The notes under the pieces: generated by a model
What the model saw: the letters and a program-made list of their open reading frames with translations, nothing else
Database searches by the model: none
What the model was told of the DNA's origin: nothing
DNA from: Alviniconcha marisindica
Taxonomy: Eukaryota > Mollusca > Gastropoda > Provannidae
Reading direction: 5' to 3'
Length of the DNA: 64,000 bases
NCBI GenBank assembly: GCA_018857735.1
Contig: JABMCL010000261.1
Location: 98,501-162,500 of the forward strand
Part shown: positions 61,053-64,000 of the stretch, in pieces
Position numbering within the stretch: position 1 is the first letter of the stretch
Layout of the letters: each line of letters opens with the position of its first letter
Made by a program: the position numbers and the translations under genes

Positions 61053-61299
61053 AGGATGAAGCTGAATGAAACTTAAAATCAGAATTGGAAAGCAGAGTTC
61101 CTGGCAATATGCAAAGTTAATCTGACATTCTCCAGGTTGAAAGGAGGGATCCTTTGGTAGCTTTCAGCTCTTGGTAGAGCAGATTTTCATTTCTGCATTG
61201 CCATTGGCTGTATGGTTTTTGTTTTATGTGTTCACGAGGAGTGTTAAGTCTTAAGATGACAAGATGTGACAAATGAAATGATTCAGTAGTGTGAAATCT

Positions 61300-61710
61300 T
61301 AAGGTGCCAATACACAAGCAGTTTCAGCCACATGGCTGAAGACTGTTCGAACCTCATCTGGTCAGACCCGTCCATCTTAAACACACTGTCTGCCACAGGA
61401 CACAGCTGGAACTGACGGGTTAAACAACTTAAAGGAAGGCTTGATGCGTTCAACCTTAATACTGCTCATGAGTTACCATCCCTCATGACCTCTGGCCTTT
61501 GCCGTCACTTCAGTACAAAGGGCAAGGTGCTCATTGGCTTGTGGATGAAGTTCATCCATTTGGAATATAGCGTACTGGGTGTTGGGTTCAAACCAGCCCT
61601 CTGAGCTGTTTCAACTGTGTGGCTGTGGTGACACACAGTCCATTTGAGATCATGTTCGGACAGTCCTGGTCAACCATACGGCCAAAACAGCTTGTGTGTT
61701 AGCGCCTTTA
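61300..61710. mobile_element. MITE-like element with 36-bp inverted ends
   Basis: Left end TAAGGTGCCAATACACAAGC then AGTTTCAGCCACATGG. Right end, inverted, TAAAGGCGCTAACACACAAG then CTGTTTTGGCCGTATGG. The ends agree at most positions over about 36 bp. The 340-bp interior has no coding frame. Confidence 0.65.
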
Positions 61711-62680
61711 CTGTGTTTACAGGAAAGGGGAAACAATTAAATCAGGTTTGTGTGTGTGCATGATAAGTTGTGTGAATGAATATATAGTTGTGTGTTTAAA
61801 ACAAAAATGCTTGTGGTCACTGTATACTATGATGCAGGTTTAGAACTCTTGATCAGACTAGTACAACTCACTCAGGTTTAGAACTCTTGATCAGGCTAGT
61901 ACAACTTGATCGTTTTTTTCTTTGTTTTCTTTTTATGTTTGAGTTTGCTTTCAGTAATAATGCCAGGTATCATGCACATGGTTCACTGATTGTGTTTGTG
62001 TGTGGTTGTTTGATTTTCCACAATAATCACACCCTTCTGTTGATTTGTTTGGTCTTATTTGATTATTCATTTCTGGAAAGTAATGGGTGATCTGCTGATC
62101 TGTTTTGAATCTCAGTTTGACGTGTTTATATGCACAGAAAGTTGACTGAGGAATGCATGTTCCTGAACAATATTGCTGTGTACCTGATTGTACAAGTAAT
62201 AAGTGGCATCCTGCATAGTTCATCCAGGATCTGTACCAAAGAAAGTATGCATTTCTACACATTTTATCATAAATTGTTGGGGGGGGGGGGGGGGGGGGGA
62301 GTGAGAGAGAGTGTGGGTGGATTTTGTGACTGTAATGCCTTTGATATTTTTTTTTTAATGTATTGATATCAACTGGTCAGGTTTCATGTGCCATTTTGGA
62401 TAAAATTAATGAATACAAGTAAAAATGTTGCGCTCTCTGTCTTGCTATTTGTTTTCTTTCTTTCTTCTTCTTCTTCTTTGAAATTTTCAGTCCAGAGAGA
62501 GAGAGAGAGAAAAACAAATAATTGAACACAAAAACGCATCTGTTTCTAACGAGCATTGATGCCCACTTGTGAAGAAACCGCATCACGACGGGACGAGCCC
62601 GACTCGCATGTCTGTTCGCATGGGCAGAGTTGAGTTGTTTCCCTTCACCTGTGTGATGGTGGACGGTTATTGTCCATGGA
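61711..62680. other. BCKDHB downstream flank, no gene recognised
   Basis: Short unconserved open frames only. A run of about 22 G is at 62278-62299. Confidence 0.5.
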
Positions 62681-62689
62681 CGTACATCT

Positions 62690-62728
62690 CTCTCTGTCTC
62701 TCTCTCTGTCTCTCTCTCTCCTGCTCTC

Positions 62729-62816
<88 letters not shown>

Positions 62817-62840
62817 CACACACACACTCGCGCGCGCGCG

Positions 62841-62875
<35 letters not shown>
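62690..62875 (+). repeat. (TC)n-(AC)n compound microsatellite
   Basis: TC tract to about 62799, then AC tracts interrupted by a CGCGCGCGCG run at about 62829. Long open frames here on both strands are artefacts. Confidence 0.95.
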
Positions 62876-62876
<1 letters not shown>

Positions 62877-63189
62877 TGTTATGGTTATTGCTATCGATAC
62901 ATAACCAACCTGCACTGAGATGTATAGACAGCGACCGTAGGGGGGAAGGGATGGCGGGCAGGGGGTCACTGTGTCAACGATTTTGTCGCAGCAGAGCCAG
63001 TTCCTCCGCTCATTTGCCTGGTTTGTTTTCAGCGAACTACATCAAATTTAGTAACAGAGTTCTTTTGTCAGGCCACACAACTCTGGAGCACACTGTTAGA
63101 TCCGGTTACCGGAAACTGTCACACTTAGCTCTTTCATAGCTTACAATCTGATCCTGATAACAGTTACAAAATTTGTTTGCTAAATTTGC

Positions 63190-64000
63190 AGGGCTTTCAG
63201 TATGCAGTGTAGTGTCTGGGCCTATGGACAGAGCAGGGATATAGTATGCAGTGTAATGTCTGGGCCTATGGGCAGAGCAGCGATATAGTATGCAGTGCAG
63301 TGTCTGGGACTATGAGCAGAGCAGGGATATAGTATGCAGTGTGGTGTCTGGGCTTATGGGCAGAGCAGGGATATAGTATACAGTGTAATGTCTGGGCCTA
63401 TGAACAGAGCAGGGATATAGTATGCAGTGTAATGTCTGGGCCTATGGGCAGAGCAGGGATATAGTATGCAGTGTAATGTCTGGGCCTATGGGCAGAGCAG
63501 CGATATAGTATGCAGTGTAGTGTCTGGGACTATGGGCAGAGCAGCGATATAGTATGCAGTGTAGTGTCTGGGCCTATGGGCAGAACAGGGATATAGTATG
63601 CAGTGTAATGTCTGGGCCTATGGACAGAACAGGGATATAGTATGCAGTGTAATGTCTGGGACTATGAGCAGAGCAGGGATATAGTATGCAGTGTAGTGTC
63701 TGGGCCTATGGGCAGATCAGAGATAGTAGCATGTAGTGTGACGTGTCTGGGCCTATGGGCAGAGCAGAGATGTACTATGTAGTGTAGTGTCTGGGCCTAT
63801 GGGCAGAGCAGAGATGTACTATGTAGTGTAGTGTCTGGGCCTATGGGCAGAGCAGAGATGTACTATGCAGTGTAGTGTCTGGGCCTATGAGCAGAGCAGA
63901 GATGTACTATGTAGTGTGACGTGTCTGAGCCTATGGGCAGAGCAGAGATGTACTATGTAGTGTAGTGTCTGGGCCTATGGGCAGAACAGAGATGTACTAT
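63190..64000 (+). repeat. 44-bp satellite array running off the window
   Basis: About 18 units of GATATAGTATGCAGTGTAAT then GTCTGGGCCTATGGGCAGAGCAG-type sequence at 44-bp spacing. The right third switches to a GATGTACTATGTAGTGTAGT variant. The array continues past the window end, so its full size is unknown. Confidence 0.95.

Overview
This is eukaryotic, animal nuclear DNA: three conserved animal genes, each broken into many small exons by GT-AG introns, in AT-rich sequence full of dinucleotide microsatellites, minisatellites, SINE-like repeats and inverted-repeat elements. The orthologues are animal-type but diverged from vertebrate ones. The repeat style suggests a lophotrochozoan, most likely a mollusc (perhaps a gastropod); that is an inference and the species is not identifiable from sequence alone.

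Layout. (1) 1-16275, plus strand: the 3' three quarters of IBTK (inhibitor of Bruton tyrosine kinase), 17 exons in phase from the late RCC1 repeats through two BTB domains to the stop codon; the ankyrin and early RCC1 exons lie left of the window. (2) 16276-27344: a probable long IBTK 3' UTR and a convergent intergenic region holding repeats but no recognisable gene. (3) 27345-46021, minus strand: complete ATE1 (arginyl-tRNA-protein transferase), about 516 residues, with a pair of 162-nt alternative exons separated by a 61-nt intron, the architecture of mutually exclusive exons. Its 8.5-kb third intron holds a decayed inverted-repeat DNA transposon with a THAP zinc-finger fragment and a possible LTR. 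(4) 46082-59291, plus strand: complete BCKDHB (E1-beta of the mitochondrial branched-chain 2-oxoacid dehydrogenase), nine exons, 374 residues. ATE1 and BCKDHB are head to head with only 60 bp between start codons, so they must share a promoter; an NRF1-like motif lies in it. (5) 59292-64000: BCKDHB 3' flank with two inverted-repeat elements, microsatellites and a 44-bp satellite that runs off the window.

The most unusual signal is not a gene. In all three genes many of the tandem arrays sit on splice junctions and copy the splice site itself, often with the adjoining part of the exon. The clearest cases are 28 copies of the ATE1 exon-10 acceptor at exact 34-bp spacing, 11 copies of the IBTK exon-8 donor, four copies of the IBTK exon-9 acceptor plus most of the exon start, and three 47-nt decoy mini-exons with both splice sites before IBTK exon 13. 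Exon boundaries given here were chosen by splice consensus, uninterrupted reading phase across all exons and similarity to the human proteins; no transcript data were available.
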